A model generated the notes under the pieces. It did no database searches and had not been told where the DNA came from. It saw only the letters and a program-made list of their open reading frames with translations. Made by a program: the position numbers and the translations under genes. A DNA stretch of 64,000 nucleotides, taken from positions 217,607 to 281,606 of the forward strand of contig WBMZ01006375.1 of the NCBI GenBank assembly GCA_013400975.1. The letters are read 5' to 3'. The DNA comes from Atrichornis clamosus (taxonomy: Eukaryota > Chordata > Aves > Passeriformes > Menuridae). Positions within the stretch are counted from its first letter, which is position 1. The number at the start of each line of letters is the position of its first letter. This document shows, one piece after another, positions 11,992-25,070 of this stretch.

Positions 11992-14900
11992 GTGAGTGAA
12001 ACTTAGCAATTCTTATCACTTCTATTGTGCCGTAGTATTAAATAACTGTTAAAAAGGAGCAACAAGTGCAGCATTCACAAGTAGCTAAGAGGGAATTAGA
12101 AATTTGTCAAACTCCTGTCAAGAAATGTAGTTCACATCAGGAGCAACCAGTTTATTAATTTTGCTGGAGTCGACAGACTTTTCTCCAGAGTGTTCTCCCC
12201 TTTCCTGAAATAAGTTTAGTGATTTAAACTCAACTCTCCAGGGATCTCGGCACTGAAGGAGTCTGAAATGTTGAAGTGCTACTTGTGCTATATTCAAGTC
12301 TCAAATTTTGCATGAGCTTCTAGCACAAATCCTTCTCTCTGCCTGTTTTCCCCTCATTCATCGAAGCTGTTGAAGACGACATAATAGAATAGAAATACTT
12401 CCTTTCCTCAGGAGAGCAAAGCAATGAGAAGTTGAGACTCGACCTCGGTATATTTTGATAAAAAAAAAGTTACCATGATAGGAGACAGCCTCAGAAGAAT
12501 ACTGAAAGGCAAATGTACAAGCACTTTGCAGCTAAAGTATTCAGTTGGGATTGATAAAGTAACATGTGAGGAATCAATTTTTCTAGATCAAAAATATTAC
12601 CATGTAAATACTTGGCACAAAAACAGAGCAAAGAAAATATGCTCCTTATTAAAAATATTCATGACCTTTCAATTAAACTTAAATTAGTCCAGTTACTGTA
12701 GGAACCTGATGCTCAAAGTTGTCTTCATTTGATGCACAATGGGGCAAACTTGTCCAAGATGTTAAGTAGATGAAAGTCATTGTGGTGAACCGAGGAATGC
12801 AGCCAGCCTAATGCACTTTATGATTTTGAAAGGGGTTGTGTGGCAGAGGAATAGCCACTTTATGAGACAGCTGTCATTTTAAATCCTGCAGAAATCTACA
12901 AAACAGCACTGAAGTCAGTGTGGAATTATCTGTTTTACACTACAGGATGATTTGAAGAACATCCAGTAAACAATTCATTTTCTGTGTATTCATTGTTACA
13001 TCTTAGCACATCAATAATGCTGTGACCTTAGCACACTATTACATGAGCTACTTCTAGAACAGAGGCTCAAATATAACTTCCAAAGAATATATGTGGGTTG
13101 CAGTATGAGATGCACATTAAAATTCTTGTCCTCAGACATGTTATATTGCTTATTTTGTTATATCTCAATCATCTTGATGAAGTCATGAACTGATGGTGAA
13201 AGATGCAGTGAGAAATTCTTGCTTGGGGAGTTTTTGAATTAAGATTGTTGTTATAAGCCAGGCAGCCTAGTTTATAAATACGTGACTTGTAATTACGTAA
13301 CTACTTAGTTTCTGTTTCTGTGTCTGTAAACTGCAGATAGTGTTTGATTTTTGAGAATATATAAGCACTAACTTGATGATGAGAAGTACTGCAAAAACAG
13401 CCAACCCAGTAACACCAAGGAAAACACAAAAAACACGTTAGAATTGTTTGCTTTTTGGTGTGGGGTGAATCTTTGTTATTTTGGGATTTGCCTGAGAGTC
13501 ATTGCTGGGGGGTTTTTTTGTTTGTTTTTTGTTGGGTTTTTTGACTGAATTCCTCACCTCTTTGTAAACATTACATCTCTACCTGTAGTCAGTCTCAAAA
13601 GTTACTTGGTAAAGTGCTATTGCCCAGGTTGATTATAAGTTAGAGAAGGAACTGACAAAAAAAAAAAAAAAAAAAGTGCTTGTAAGCTTGCAAGCAATAT
13701 CACCTTGTATGATATTCCTGCTTGTTCTCAAAAGTTAACCCGGACTTTATTGTGGCTATATTTGGATTGGAGATGTCCCAGAGCGACTTGTATGTCAGAG
13801 CAAATGGGGTTGATAAATCACTTGATAGTGTCCTTCCCCCGTGCTGTCCCTTCCAGCTCAGCAGAGGAGCCATATCAGTGTTGTATCGGGGGGATTGTGC
13901 TGGTCAAAATGCCATCTTCCAGGGAAAATAGACAGGAAGTTACAATTACTTGGTAGCTTTCCTGCATCCTTTTTCACCCCAATTTTATAACCTGGCCAGC
14001 CTCTTTCCACTGCCATCAGAGTTGTACAGTTGAATAGTCCATGGGTCTGTTTGTCATTAGAAGTGACCATTATCACAGTGTTGACCAAGCAGTGTTTGCA
14101 GTAGAACAGTAGGAACTGCTAAAAGTTATTGGCATGTGGTACTGAAAAAACTACGTATCAGGGTGCTCTTCTCTTTGGCATTGGCAACTTTGCACTACTC
14201 GTAATGATATTTGTCCATTGTCCTCACTTTATGTGGCAGTTGAAACTTCATGAAGCTGAGAATTTGGTTTCATATGAGTTAAGAACATCCTTAATGTCTA
14301 ATACTGTGTTTTCATGAGGACTTCCATTTGCCAGAAATTGCCTGCTGTATATAGTCACCAATGACTTCAAGGGGCAGAATCCAGTAGCATTTTTGTTTGG
14401 CCACGCGCAAGAATTTCTCTGCTTTGAACACATAAATAAATTGTAGGTGGTTCTCTCTTATGAGTGTACAAATTTAATGTCTCACAGAAATGTGTTAGAA
14501 GAATTGTTATCTATACTTTTTAATTAGGCATATTTTGCTTTTTTGTAAGACCTCATCTTGACCACTCTCTTTTTTAGTGATTATTCCTGAGAACCAAGCA
14601 GTTAAAACTGAAGCTTGAACTGGTAATGAATCTTTGAACTGACAGGAGTCTTGATGATCTCTTTCTTTTAAGAGAAGTAAACATATTTGACTAAGATCAA
14701 AAGGAGGGAGAATACTTGGATGTAACTAACCGGCAAGTCATCTTGCAGCTTATCTATTAACCACTTGTTTTCTATGCCAGCATTGGCAGAATTTTATGAT
14801 CATACTATACTCATGAACAGGTTTTTTCTGGCCAACCATTTCTTTGGTTTTCTCTCATAGGGTCAGTAAGAGCATAGAAGATAAATGGATATATTAAAAG

Positions 14901-15929
14901 CAACAGATTCTATTGGAAGATATGATAAGGTAGAATAAAAAGAAAAATAATCTACAGTTTTATCTTAAAGTGTGTTCTAAATAGAAACCTATTATTTTCC
15001 CTTCCCTGATGTAAGAAAAGCCATCAGATAATTTAAAATCATAATGCAATGTGTCTAGCTTGGCAATGTTCTTAAATAATGAATTCTTATTGCACAAATT
15101 TTAAGTAGCAAGGACTGCAGCTGTTTGATTTTTTTCATTTTGGTTTTGTTTGCACACTGTAAGAGCTTTGGCAGCCCATGTGAGGATGTTCACATCGTAG
15201 TTCTAGGTACCTGAAGGCACGGAATTGGGGCATTGAGGCTTCTTTTATCTCCCATCTAGAGGGACTGCCTCGAGGTGAGAGCTGGTGTAATCAGGACTGC
15301 TGCAGCCTTGTGGTTGTTATCTCAGCCGGTATCTCAGGCCCTGGGCCTCTCTGAGAATTTCAGTTCTGCTCGAAGGACACTTTGATTTCCATGCACGGTT
15401 GACCTCAGGTAACGTACAGGAAGACAGCCCTCACCCTCAATTTTATTTGTAGCTTGACAATTTTCTGGATTTTATGGAAACACTCTGAAGTCTTGGAGGC
15501 TCATGGGCTCACGCTTTTAAATGTTAGATTGTCAGTGGTCTTGAACAAGGTGGCCTGAAAGGCTTCGGTAACAACGAAGAGTGCAATGTTTAAGTGAAAT
15601 GTTGCTTTGAAATGACTTGAACAGTATCCTTGGGATGAGGTGTCTGATAGGAAAGGTCTTGGGAGAGCAGCCAAGTAAGGTGTAATTTTATGCTTCAAAG
15701 TAGAGGACAAAAGTCCCATTCCGGCCTGCACAGGAACGTGCACTGTGGGGTCTCCAGCACACACGTGTGCATGTGCCATATCTTCTGCTGTTTGACTCCT
15801 CCTAATATCAGCAAGCAGGGGGTCTGCAGAAATGGTGCTGCTTGTTTCATGTTCACACCTGCTGGGATATTTTCTTCGTCCAGGCTCACACTAAGGTGGA
15901 ATTGCAGTCCATGAATGGAATGGCCGACT
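11992..15929. other. Non-coding AT-rich DNA
   Basis: Single-copy sequence with no open frame above about 83 codons and none with recognisable content. It contains a 19-A run at 13657-13675 and a T/G-rich stretch near 13.50-13.54 kb. No other structured element is seen by eye before the CR1 fragment. Confidence 0.6.
13657..13675. repeat. Poly(A) run
   Basis: Nineteen consecutive A. There is no AATAAA within the preceding 40 bases and no recognisable retrocopy body upstream, so a processed-pseudogene tail is not supported. Most likely a simple homopolymer. Confidence 0.85.
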
Positions 15930-16043
15930 GTGAGGGTTGGCACTGAGGGGCACGGGTCAGTGACGGGCCTGGCAGTGACAGGCCTCGGTTGGACTCAGTG
16001 GTCTTGGAGGTCTTTTCTAACCTAAATGATTTGATGATTGATT
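15930..16043 (+). mobile_element. CR1 LINE, 5'-truncated 3' end
   Basis: The sequence follows the characteristic 3' end of avian CR1 retroposons in order: a GGCACTGAGGGGCACGG block, then CCTGGCAGTGACAGG, then GGTTGGACTCAGTGGTCTTGG, AGGTCTTTTCTAACC, and a degenerate 3' tail AAATGATTTGATGATTGAT in place of poly(A). Only the last ~110 bp of the element is present, which is typical of 5'-truncated CR1 copies, and no reverse-transcriptase coding part remains. The left boundary is approximate because similarity fades near 15925. The copy has moderate substitutions and is inactive. Confidence 0.85.
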
Positions 16044-19000
16044 CCCCTGAGGAAATTACACACAAGTTGCACAGCTTCTTGCCCATATATCTAGTGTAAG
16101 TAAAACAAATTGTCCCCATTAATGTGCTGATAGGACAGAGCCTTTAGCTGAAGGGGACTCTGTTCTTTGAATGTCACAGGGAGGAAAAAGTGCAGTGCCT
16201 ACAGTGGTGTCTGCCACACTCCTGCCAAGGCTGTCCTGTCACTGGTAAACTCTGTGGAACAGGGACTTGCAGCAAGGCTCAAGTAAAGATAAAAGACTTG
16301 GAAAGTCTGTGACAGTTTTTAGGAAATGTTGGGTTTCCTTACACCCTGTAGTCGATTCCAAGGACTGTAGGGGCTTGCTTGATTCACACAACTTTGTACT
16401 TTGAGCTGGATTCTGTCAGTGTAACTGCATTGCTCTGCAAGACTGTTTTGAAATCCTTACCTTGTGATTTGCTCTGTCGGTTGTGTAACAAATAGTCATT
16501 AAAACAAAGCTAAACTGTGGTCTTCCTATAAGGATTCCTGCTGACAACAGTCTTATATGCAGTTCTGAACTATTTTTGACTTCTAATGTGTGGAATACAG
16601 TAAAAACGTGGGATGGATATTTTGTCTGCTCTCTGGCAACATTTGTCATGTAAGGACATTATGGCTAATGCAAATTCTTTATGTAATTTTTCGTAATCTA
16701 AGACAATGTTTATTTGTGAGGACAAAACAACATTAAAGCTCACAGGGACTGTCAGTGAGGTTGTGCAAGGAGAAATGGTTAAACTTCATCATGTTTACAA
16801 ATAAGAGCAGTTTTGGCATCAGAGGTTTGAAATCACTTTGGAGTCTGTTAAGAATTTTTTGTTTGGGAAAAATCTAGAAAGAGCAGGGAATTCTTTTAAC
16901 TGTCAGTTGCACAGATGGAAAATAAGTCCGGACAGTAGTGATTTCTCTCATGAATACTCTGTAACTTTGGAATAAATCGTTTGTATTCACAGCTTCACCA
17001 GTGTAAGTCTGTACCTCTCGCTTTAAAGGTAGGGGAGTCTGTCAGCTGCTGAAAAATGAAGTCATAAAATGCCCAGATGATGCAGAAAGTCACTCAGAAT
17101 TAGGAAGCCGGTCTGAGTTGCAAGTGCTAAAAAAGTAATCTACCTCTAAAATAATTTCAGAACATTTTAAAAAAACCCTTGGGTTTTTTATATGTTTATT
17201 TCAAATACCCTGTATCCATATTTGAGTAAAAAGTTTAAAAGTGTGTTGATTCAAGAAGTAATACTAAAGCAACCCTCAAAAATATAACTGTGAATAATTT
17301 CTTTATAGAATTTAGGTACAAGGAACAGCTGTGAATCTTAGGATAGAAAGGTTGGGTTTTTTCAGTACTGAAGCACTTAGGTCATGCTTGATTCCTGTGA
17401 CTTCTTTTATACGCCTCTGGATTTGAGAATATGATTGATCTAGACCTGCTGAAAAAACCTTAAAACCTTGTTTCACAAGGTAAGATCTTTCCTTTTCAGT
17501 AAAAGTTGTGAACATTTCTGTGAAAATCTGGAATGTTACAATAAAAAATTATGTTGTCATATTTTAAGTTGAGGGGTTTTTTTAAGAAGAGAATTTTTTT
17601 TTTTTTTTGGAGGAGTGGTGTCATAATTATGGCCAGCTTCCTTTTCTTACATGCCCAGTGATTGTTGTCCTTGATCCATGCTACCCTAGAAAGTAATTCT
17701 GTTTTTTTCTTGAGCGAAGTCTAAGCATTAGTGTCTATTTTTGAAACAAAATAGTGAAATTACTTGGAGTACTTTCAGTAGTGTGTGCTGGTCATCATTA
17801 ATAACTCTTCTATCCGAGACAAGGACACTGTTTCGCAACATCATTTTGTTTGGTTCAATTCCCTTAAGTTGTATTTGGAGGACTTGCACGAATGTTTTTT
17901 CACCTTGGTCACCGTAAACGGTAGCCCCCAATGATCACTAATTTCCTAAAAGTCAGAGATCCACACAGATTTTAATAGAAACCATTATTAAAGTTTCTGA
18001 AAGAAGGAACTCCTTTCTGAATACCCCCAAATCTATTCTTCTGCTTTGGAAGGTTCTCTGCAAGTGCCCAAGTGTTACATATAATCTTCTACTGTAATTG
18101 CCAGCTTTGTGTGGTGACAGTAAAAATGAAGTGGAGTGACAGGATGAAACACAGTGGGATCCAAGCTTGTAATATGTTTTCTTTCTGATTTTACACAATA
18201 TGTCAGGCAGGAGGCTTAGAGTTAAGAGAAAATTTTACAGGTTTTTGGTTTTTTTTTTTCTCTCCAAGATTTCCATTCCATCCTAAAATGTCTAAGTTGG
18301 AAAACATGCTAGAGACATAATGCTGGCTTGAGAGGAGGGTAGAAGAAAGTAAAAAACAAAACCAAAAATATATATAGATACACACACCCACATGAGCAAA
18401 GCATCTTATGCATAGAACATCTACAGAGCTGTGCTGTCATCAGACCAGTGTTAATCACCTGACTTGAGCACAAAAAGCAGAGCAAAGGGAAACACAGTGG
18501 TGCTTAACAGAAGTCCCGGAGATGAGATGTGAGCTCTGCCGGTGATGCCTGTGTTTATCCGTACAAACTTCTGAGGGAGAGTTTTCTTGGAGGTTTAAGA
18601 AAATTGCACTCAAGAATATTCGTCTTTGATATTTTGCAGAGTAATATATTCTGCCAGACAGGGGCCTTTTTACTTATCTTTCTGTACATCAAAGTATGTT
18701 TTCCCCTTGAAATATGGGAAGTTGACAACTGTACAACAGCAGCAGGGATCTGGGTTCACAGAGTAAGCAGTGTTTCATTATGCTGCTTTATTTGGATGGG
18801 CAACTGTGAGAAATAGCTTATGATGTATAAAATATCTGAGTCTCTTTTTGTACTTGAAGACATTGTTATCTCTATTTGAAGTTGGCTAGTGAAGGTCAGT
18901 CAGGCTAACTGCTTGCAAAAGAATATCCTGTCTCTGTTGGTAGATACTCTTTTCAAAGTTCATTGCATCCAGCAAGCTATTTTTGTAAATACCACCCATC

Positions 19001-22000
19001 ATGGCAAATTACATACTGTTGGTGGGAGGGGGAAAGGGAATGGTGTATAAATGCTTTTCATTTTTTACAGAATCGATTGTTGTTGCAAAGAGCATTGCAT
19101 AGCGATGATGACAAGTGTAAGAAGTTAATTTGTTTAGATTTGGTGCTGATCAGGAATGTCAAATTGCAGTGCGGAAGTGATACATTCTGTGATAACTGTA
19201 ATACTGAAACTTTCACTCACTGATAACCATGGCAGTGATATACTGTGGTATTTTCATGACATTTCCTTTGCTTTACTTTGAAGTCTACTTGGTTAAGTCA
19301 GGAAGTCTTTCTGTATTAGCAACACTGAAGTTATAGTGTTGTTTCTTCCTCTCTTGATGTTTTTTGTATTTGTTCTTGCATGAGAATGGGAAGCTGGCAG
19401 TGTAGGAGAGTGCTGATAGTGGCATGTGGTCACATATTTCTCCAGTCTATCACATTTTGAAATGAAGCCCATTAAAAAATGGAATTTTATATTAAGTAAC
19501 ATTTCTAAAGGAATCAGTAGGTTCTTTGTGCTCTACTTTTAAAATATAAATCTTTGTCTTTCAGTGGTGTGTTGGGTTTAGGTTTTGTTATACAGTGTCC
19601 ACTCAAATCTACATAAACTGATGGTCCCATCCCAGAAATATTCACAAACAAGAGCAATCCCAGCTGATCGTGCCTAACCTTGTGAAGAAAACTACTGATG
19701 TATGTTGGACTTGTAGAATTAGGTTCACAAGAGATCCTCTTCATTTCAAGACACCAGACGAGTTGCCTGCACGGGAGAGGCATTCAAATGTAAATACAAG
19801 TGGGATGTAGTGTGGGCCCAAAAAGAGCCAGAGGTCTTGTAACTCCCCCTTTTCCACATTAAGTAGTTTTCAGACCGACTTTTTTTCCACAATATGCTCA
19901 TTTCTAGGATATTACCTACCCTGAATGATGTGAATAGCAGAGTCATTGGCTTCTTGCATTAACGCTAAAGCTGATCACATGCTGAGTGTTTATATTTAAA
20001 GCACTAGTTATAAGGTATCTAATTTAAGTGACTTTTTGGATACACTGGTACATTTTTTGCTCAGTTTTTCTAGTCACTTAGAGTTACCTGTGTGAAAGGG
20101 AAGGCTACTTAAAAATTCATAACTTATTTTACGTCAGTGAAGATTACTTATTAATTTAAACCTAATCCTGTTGAACTCACTGACAACATTTATCCTTGTT
20201 CTGCCAGATTGCAGCTAGTTTAAAAGCACAGCTCAAAGCAAAATACTTTGCTTTCAATGCAACCACCAGTGGAATGATGAAGAAGATGCAAAAATACCTA
20301 CCTCTAAGCTGTTGTTTTAAAAGGTTATCTAAAAATATCTGCATAAACCAGCTAAAAGGTCTCACCAGATGATAATCAGTAATTATTATGGAAACGTCTG
20401 ATTTGGAAAAACCCATGACACATCTCACATTAGAAAAAAAAATAGGTAGAAAAATATAAGCACTAATATTTCCATCCCTTTTTCATGTATCAGGGGAAGT
20501 GGGCCCTCAGTCAGCGAATACAGCTAAGTCTGTTTTGTGCTGTGGCAAATCCCATTGTGAAGAGGCTGTGAGTAATCAGAAGTGACAGCATAAGCACTTT
20601 CTGTTCAGAGTGATTTTACAGAAAGTATTATTTTCTGAGAAAAGTACACATATGGCTCCCATAATGCTGAAAGAGCACTGATGTATCCATTTATTAGCAC
20701 TAGTGTTGGGAGAGGAAGTTTTGCAAATGGTGTTCAGATTTAAGACCTTTTCCTCTGCATTTCCCCTCCGTAAAACATCCTTGAAATTGTAGGAACTGGC
20801 CAGATAGGCAAGAGTAGGGTGAGTGTGTCTGCCAAGGGGATGTTAGGACAGTTTGTGAAGATGAGGATTTTGTCAGGAGCTGTTCAGTGCTCCCTCAAGA
20901 AGTCAAACAGCAGCAAAAAGGGTCTTCCTTCATGGAAGAGCCAGTAGCCCAAGAGCAGCTGTAATTCCCAGTTCAATGGGTAAGGCAGACCGTTGGAAAA
21001 ACCTAGAGAGAGGTTTTTTGCACTCATAACAAAGAATGCACGAGATACCATTTATGTATTTTGATGTAGGTACTTCAGATCTCTCTGCTTCTTCTCACTC
21101 TGTCTCTCCTCTTGCCCTAAACTCTTGTTCCTGTAACACTGCTCACCTCCTTGTCCCACCCTCCTGTCCTGCCACCTCCTCGGCGCCGGCCTGTAATGAT
21201 CAGGCTGCAGTGACAATCCAAGGAGGCTTCCTTTTATAAATTGCAAATTTAAAGGATGAATTTGTCCCCTGCACTAGCTCCTTGTAATACTAAAAGGGTT
21301 TATTTTTGTTATGTTTGGGGTTTTTTTGTTCTTATTGCTTACCTTGGCACTGCAGTTCATGGCTATAACCCTATTGCCTTCCATGAGGAATGTGCACGTT
21401 TGGTCAGGACCTATCAATTTAAGTTGATACACATAATCAAGTTTTTGTAGCCTGATTTTTGTAAATTGCTTACCAGTGTCTCACATTTACAAAATTGTCC
21501 AAATGAACTACTCAGAGCTTCCCAAAGCCTGGAACCTCTTAGCTTTTCTTTTCAGGGAAAAGAAAGGTCCCAGCGCTCACACTTGCAGAGCTTGGTAGTT
21601 CAAAACCAAGAGGCCAATAGCAACAAAAGTGCAATTAAAAAAAAAATCCTCATGACGGCTACATCAAACCTGATAGCTACATATTTAGGATTGGCATTAG
21701 GGATTTATGTATCTATCAAAAACATGAATAAGTTGAAGACTGTTGTCTTTGGAAGTCAGCTCTATATTTGCAAATAAGGTGTCTACAGTTTTCTGAGTTA
21801 TTATAACTTACTGCCTTCCTGAGATGTTCCACAACCAAGAAGCTTGAAATAAAAATCTATTTTTTTCCACAGTAATTTGTTTTGGAAGATGTGGTTGAAG
21901 GAATTGGAGGGTAGCAAAGGAGGTTCAGGTCTCTCTGTCTGTGAGCCAAACAACTCCAATTTCAAAATATCATTACAGGCCCTAATCACAAATTAAATGT

Positions 22001-22890
22001 TTCAAATACTTGTCCTGCTTCCAGTAACCTCTTTCTCATCATCTCATAGAATTACCCCCAAGGAGAGTGAAGCTGAAATACTAATGGGTCTGAGGACGTA
22101 ACCAGTTCTCTACTAAAGGGGAGACAATATTGTTTGTATTCAAGCATGAATTCCAATGACATTTAACGGAGTTAATTTTATCTTTATTTGGTATTATGAA
22201 TTTTGCCTCATTCTCTTCACTCTGTTGCTTTCTTTAAAATGCCTCTCAAATTTCACTGGCACTGGACCATCGTTGGTGATTGCCGCCACACGCCTGTCTA
22301 GCATGAAAACATCTTTATTACTTCGGAAAGTATATATTTAGCAGCTTATAGATATTTGCATCTGCCTTGGGATTATGGCAAGCAATAGTCATATTGAGAG
22401 AGCTGTTCACTTGGTTTTAATGAGCATAAGCTACAGCTTGCCATCATGGAACTACTTGAACTTAATAACACAGCAGACGACTTGTTGTAGTGCTCAGATC
22501 CGTTCTGACTGGGTGGTTTAATGTGCACTGGGTACTGTGAGGGTGGGAAAAAATTTTAACCATGGAAAGTAAAAGGGGGCTCTTGTTGTATCTTCTTTCT
22601 GTATCAGCTTAAGTTTTAAACAGCAGTGTGTAAATGTGCACTCCAGCAACAAAACTGAAGCAATACATGTTGGAACATTTGTTTGTGAGGTATAATGAGA
22701 AAATATACCACTAAAGTATGCACACAGAGGGGAGATCCTGCCACCTTTAACGTGCAAATCATGACAATTTTCATTCCTCTTTTGGAGTGGCTGCTGTGTG
22801 TCTGATAAAATAGATTAATGATGAAATACATGTCAAAAGGATTTACTCAGTGGTTGCTTTGCTAACGCTGGTGTCATTTCTTCCCTACAG
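16044..22890. other. Non-coding DNA between CR1 and the 30-nt exon candidate
   Basis: AT-rich single-copy sequence with no recognisable gene. It holds several decoy splice sites, a short T run near 17.6 kb, a small palindrome (AAAGCAAA-ATAC-TTTGCTTT at 20235-20254) and a 9-bp inverted repeat (TAAGTGACT / AGTCACTTA, 20025-20033 and 20072-20080). A minus-strand exon-like interval (20302-20351) is listed separately. All open frames are under about 105 codons and unremarkable. Confidence 0.6.
20302..20351 (-). other. Weak minus-strand exon-like interval, 50 nt
   Basis: On the minus strand the interval is preceded by GAGACCTTTTAG and followed by CTTAGAG|GTAGGTATTT. A single open frame reads WFMQIFLDNLLKQQLR. 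The acceptor tract is short and the peptide is unknown. Its phase does not continue the chain suggested by the candidates at 31.7-42.7 kb, which lowers its value. Probably a pseudo-exon. Confidence 0.08.
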
Positions 22891-22920
22891 GTATTTCTGT
22901 AACAAAGAAGACTCATACAT
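22891..22920 (+). other. Microexon candidate, 30 nt
   Basis: Thirty nucleotides lie between a good acceptor (GTGTCATTTCTTCCCTACAG) and a good donor (ACAT|GTAAGTAATA). The length is a multiple of three, as in many neural microexons. Two frames are open: one reads YFCNKEDSY with split codons at both ends, the other ISVTKKTHT. I cannot match either peptide to a protein. Its phase is compatible with the 53-nt plus-strand candidate at 11939-11991, but two intervals agreeing is weak evidence. It could be a real cassette microexon or a chance pairing of splice motifs. Confidence 0.25.
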
Positions 22921-23095
22921 GTAAGTAATACCTTTTGATTTGGCCTTCTCTCACGAGTGGAATTTCTGTTGTGCTGTGCTGTGCTTCTCAGACTAATTGG
23001 TGTTGGTCTGGTCTGAGAAAGCTCCATTATAACAATTCTGGTGGGTTTTCTGCCTTAGGGGTTTCAGTCCTTGCCCGAAGTATTGTTGGAGGTTC

Positions 23096-23124
23096 TGTGT
23101 GTGTGTGTGTGTGTGTTTGTGTGT
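23096..23124. repeat. (GT)n microsatellite
   Basis: Alternating T/G with one TTT interruption near 23117-23119, about 14 dinucleotides in all. It is a likely polymorphic short tandem repeat. Confidence 0.92.
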
Positions 23125-24189
23125 ATTACTCACATATGTGTGAAGTCAGAGGGCAGAAAAAGAAAGTTGTAAGGAAAAGCAGAATTCCTTATTTTAGTAT
23201 GTCTACCTTGCAGCTACCTGATAATTAACATACCCAGAAAATATAGATGAGAAGAATGGTTGTTTCTATGTCTGTTACATATGCAGTATGATTCAAATGA
23301 AAATAATTTCATTTTAAGTCTTCTGCCCCTTTATATGCATTAATCTATCAGATGAATCTTTCTGTGCTTGTGCTTAAGGCACTTGATGAAAAAGAGGAAG
23401 TTACTGTTTTGTTCTCAACCATTAAAACAAACAGTCCCCATAAGTGGCAACCTTGGAAATGGCTGTGGATGTGTGCATTTACTTACATTACATTTATTCT
23501 GAATCCTCTTTAAAGACATCATTTCTGGGGATTGACTCTTATCTACCCTGTAGGGAGCTAGAAGCACAATTCCAAGAAAATATTACGATTTAAGCTGAAG
23601 GAGGTATTTTGAGTTTCTTCAGGTACTGTGGAGGTTTGGAAATCTGGAAGTGCAAGAATTGTGCTTGCCTGGGTTCTGAAACAGGAGTAGGCTAAAGCTG
23701 AAACTATTATTAGTCTCATAAAAGCCTTCCAACAAAATAGGTGGTAGGCTGCTCAAAGTTTACAAATATACATGCTTTTTAACAGGGTTGTGCATTCGAA
23801 GTATGTTCACTGCAGCTTCTAGGGTGTCATGAAGTGTCTTACATGGCTTTCATTCTCCTTTCTTTCCTGGTTTTATAATACTCATGTAGTGAAAAATCTG
23901 ATTTGAGGTTTTGTATTCTCATTGTATGGAGTTACAATGTAGACGTAAAACAGAGTTACAAAGTTGATTTAAGAATTTCACATGAGAAGCTGATTTGTAT
24001 AAGTTTTGAAGCAAATTTTAAACTTGTAGAGCATGATGGTTCTCTACTTAGGTGAGCTTGCTGCTTAATGCATTCTTAGGGTTAGACCCTCCTTGGCTGA
24101 AGGCAAATATGTTTTCGTTGAACTTCACGGGAGCTGCAGGCAGGCAGCTGAGGGTGGAATTTGACCCTTGTGTTTTTTGTGAATATTTG

Positions 24190-24450
24190 AGCTCGTGCTG
24201 ACTGGGACTGACAGTAGGGGAGACGGAAGCGCTCCGTGTATCCACAGGCCAGTGTCCAGCTCCCTTGCACAGCCGCGCGCAGGGGCTCAGCCCTGGCATG
24301 GAGGCACCCCCCTCTCCAGAGGTGGTGAGTAGGGGGGTGTTTGTGCCTGTCTTGTGTGAGGGTGGATGTCAGCACCCAGGTGGTGGTTTGTAGCACTCCC
24401 TCAGCACCGCTCAGAACGCCCTGTTCTGTGAACAGCAGTGCCATGAACCG
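24190..24450. promoter_or_regulatory. CpG-enriched patch with possible alternative first exon
   Basis: Seven CpGs by hand count in 24181-24300, including GCCGCGCGC, with more near 24409-24470, inside otherwise CpG-poor DNA. On the plus strand an ATG in a favourable context (GGCATGG, ATG at 24298) is followed after nine codons (MEAPPSPEV) by GTGAGTAGG, a good splice donor. That is what a short first coding exon would look like. No TATA-like box or known peptide supports it, so the promoter/first-exon reading is speculative. Confidence 0.2.
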
Positions 24451-24879
24451 ACCTCCAGAGCCACGGCTCCGGTACTGAGAGTTCTGTAGGGAGGATTAAA
24501 TAGTAACCACAGACCTGAAGAGAGTAGGAAACAGGCTCTTGAGCCACGCCAGGCTGATGAAATGTTGTCACCATGTGTATCTCAGCCCAAGCTGTGTTTC
24601 AGGCCTGTGATGAAAAAAAGATGTGTTCCTTGACTGTGTGAGATGATTAGCTACTGCTCACCATACAAGGCCTTTCATCTAGTTCAAACACAAATTAGGG
24701 TCCCAGTGTCTTTCATGTTGAGAACTCTCTGCTTTTCTAAGAGAACTGTCAAAGAGTAGTTCCCCAATTTGTTAATCAGTTGTCATGCAATTGCTGAAGC
24801 ATGAACAGAAAAGTTCCCTGAATAATGGGAAGATAAGCTTGCCCATTAGGAAGGGATTAAAATAGAAGGAGCAATATGC

Positions 24880-25070
24880 TGTAATTGGCATGATGAAAAT
24901 GTAAGCTACATTTGCTAGCAAATATGTATGAGGTTTCATTCAGTTTTGGTTGAAGTTCTTTTAGAATTCATTTACGTTATGACAAATTCTCACAGAGCAG
25001 GAGCTGATGTAAAATGTGCATTTTTGGCATTTCAGCATCACGCACAATTAATATTTTTCCCCCTTGTTGT
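24880..25070. promoter_or_regulatory. Enhancer-like AT-rich stretch (candidate conserved non-coding element)
   Basis: A CpG-poor stretch dense in homeodomain- and forkhead/octamer-like words, such as CTGTAATTGGCATG, TGCTAGCAAATATG, CACAATTAATATT and TTTACGTTATG. It has no open frame and no repeat. This base and motif make-up is common in deeply conserved vertebrate enhancers, but conservation cannot be seen from one sequence. Confidence 0.2.

Noticed and set aside
13640..13675. Poly(A) run as tail of a processed pseudogene
   Set aside because: No upstream AATAAA, no coding or UTR-like body, and no flanking target-site duplication was found.
21812..21842. 31-nt minus-strand splice-flanked interval
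   Set aside because: All three frames are open, so it carries no coding information, and the length does not keep phase with the other minus-strand candidates.
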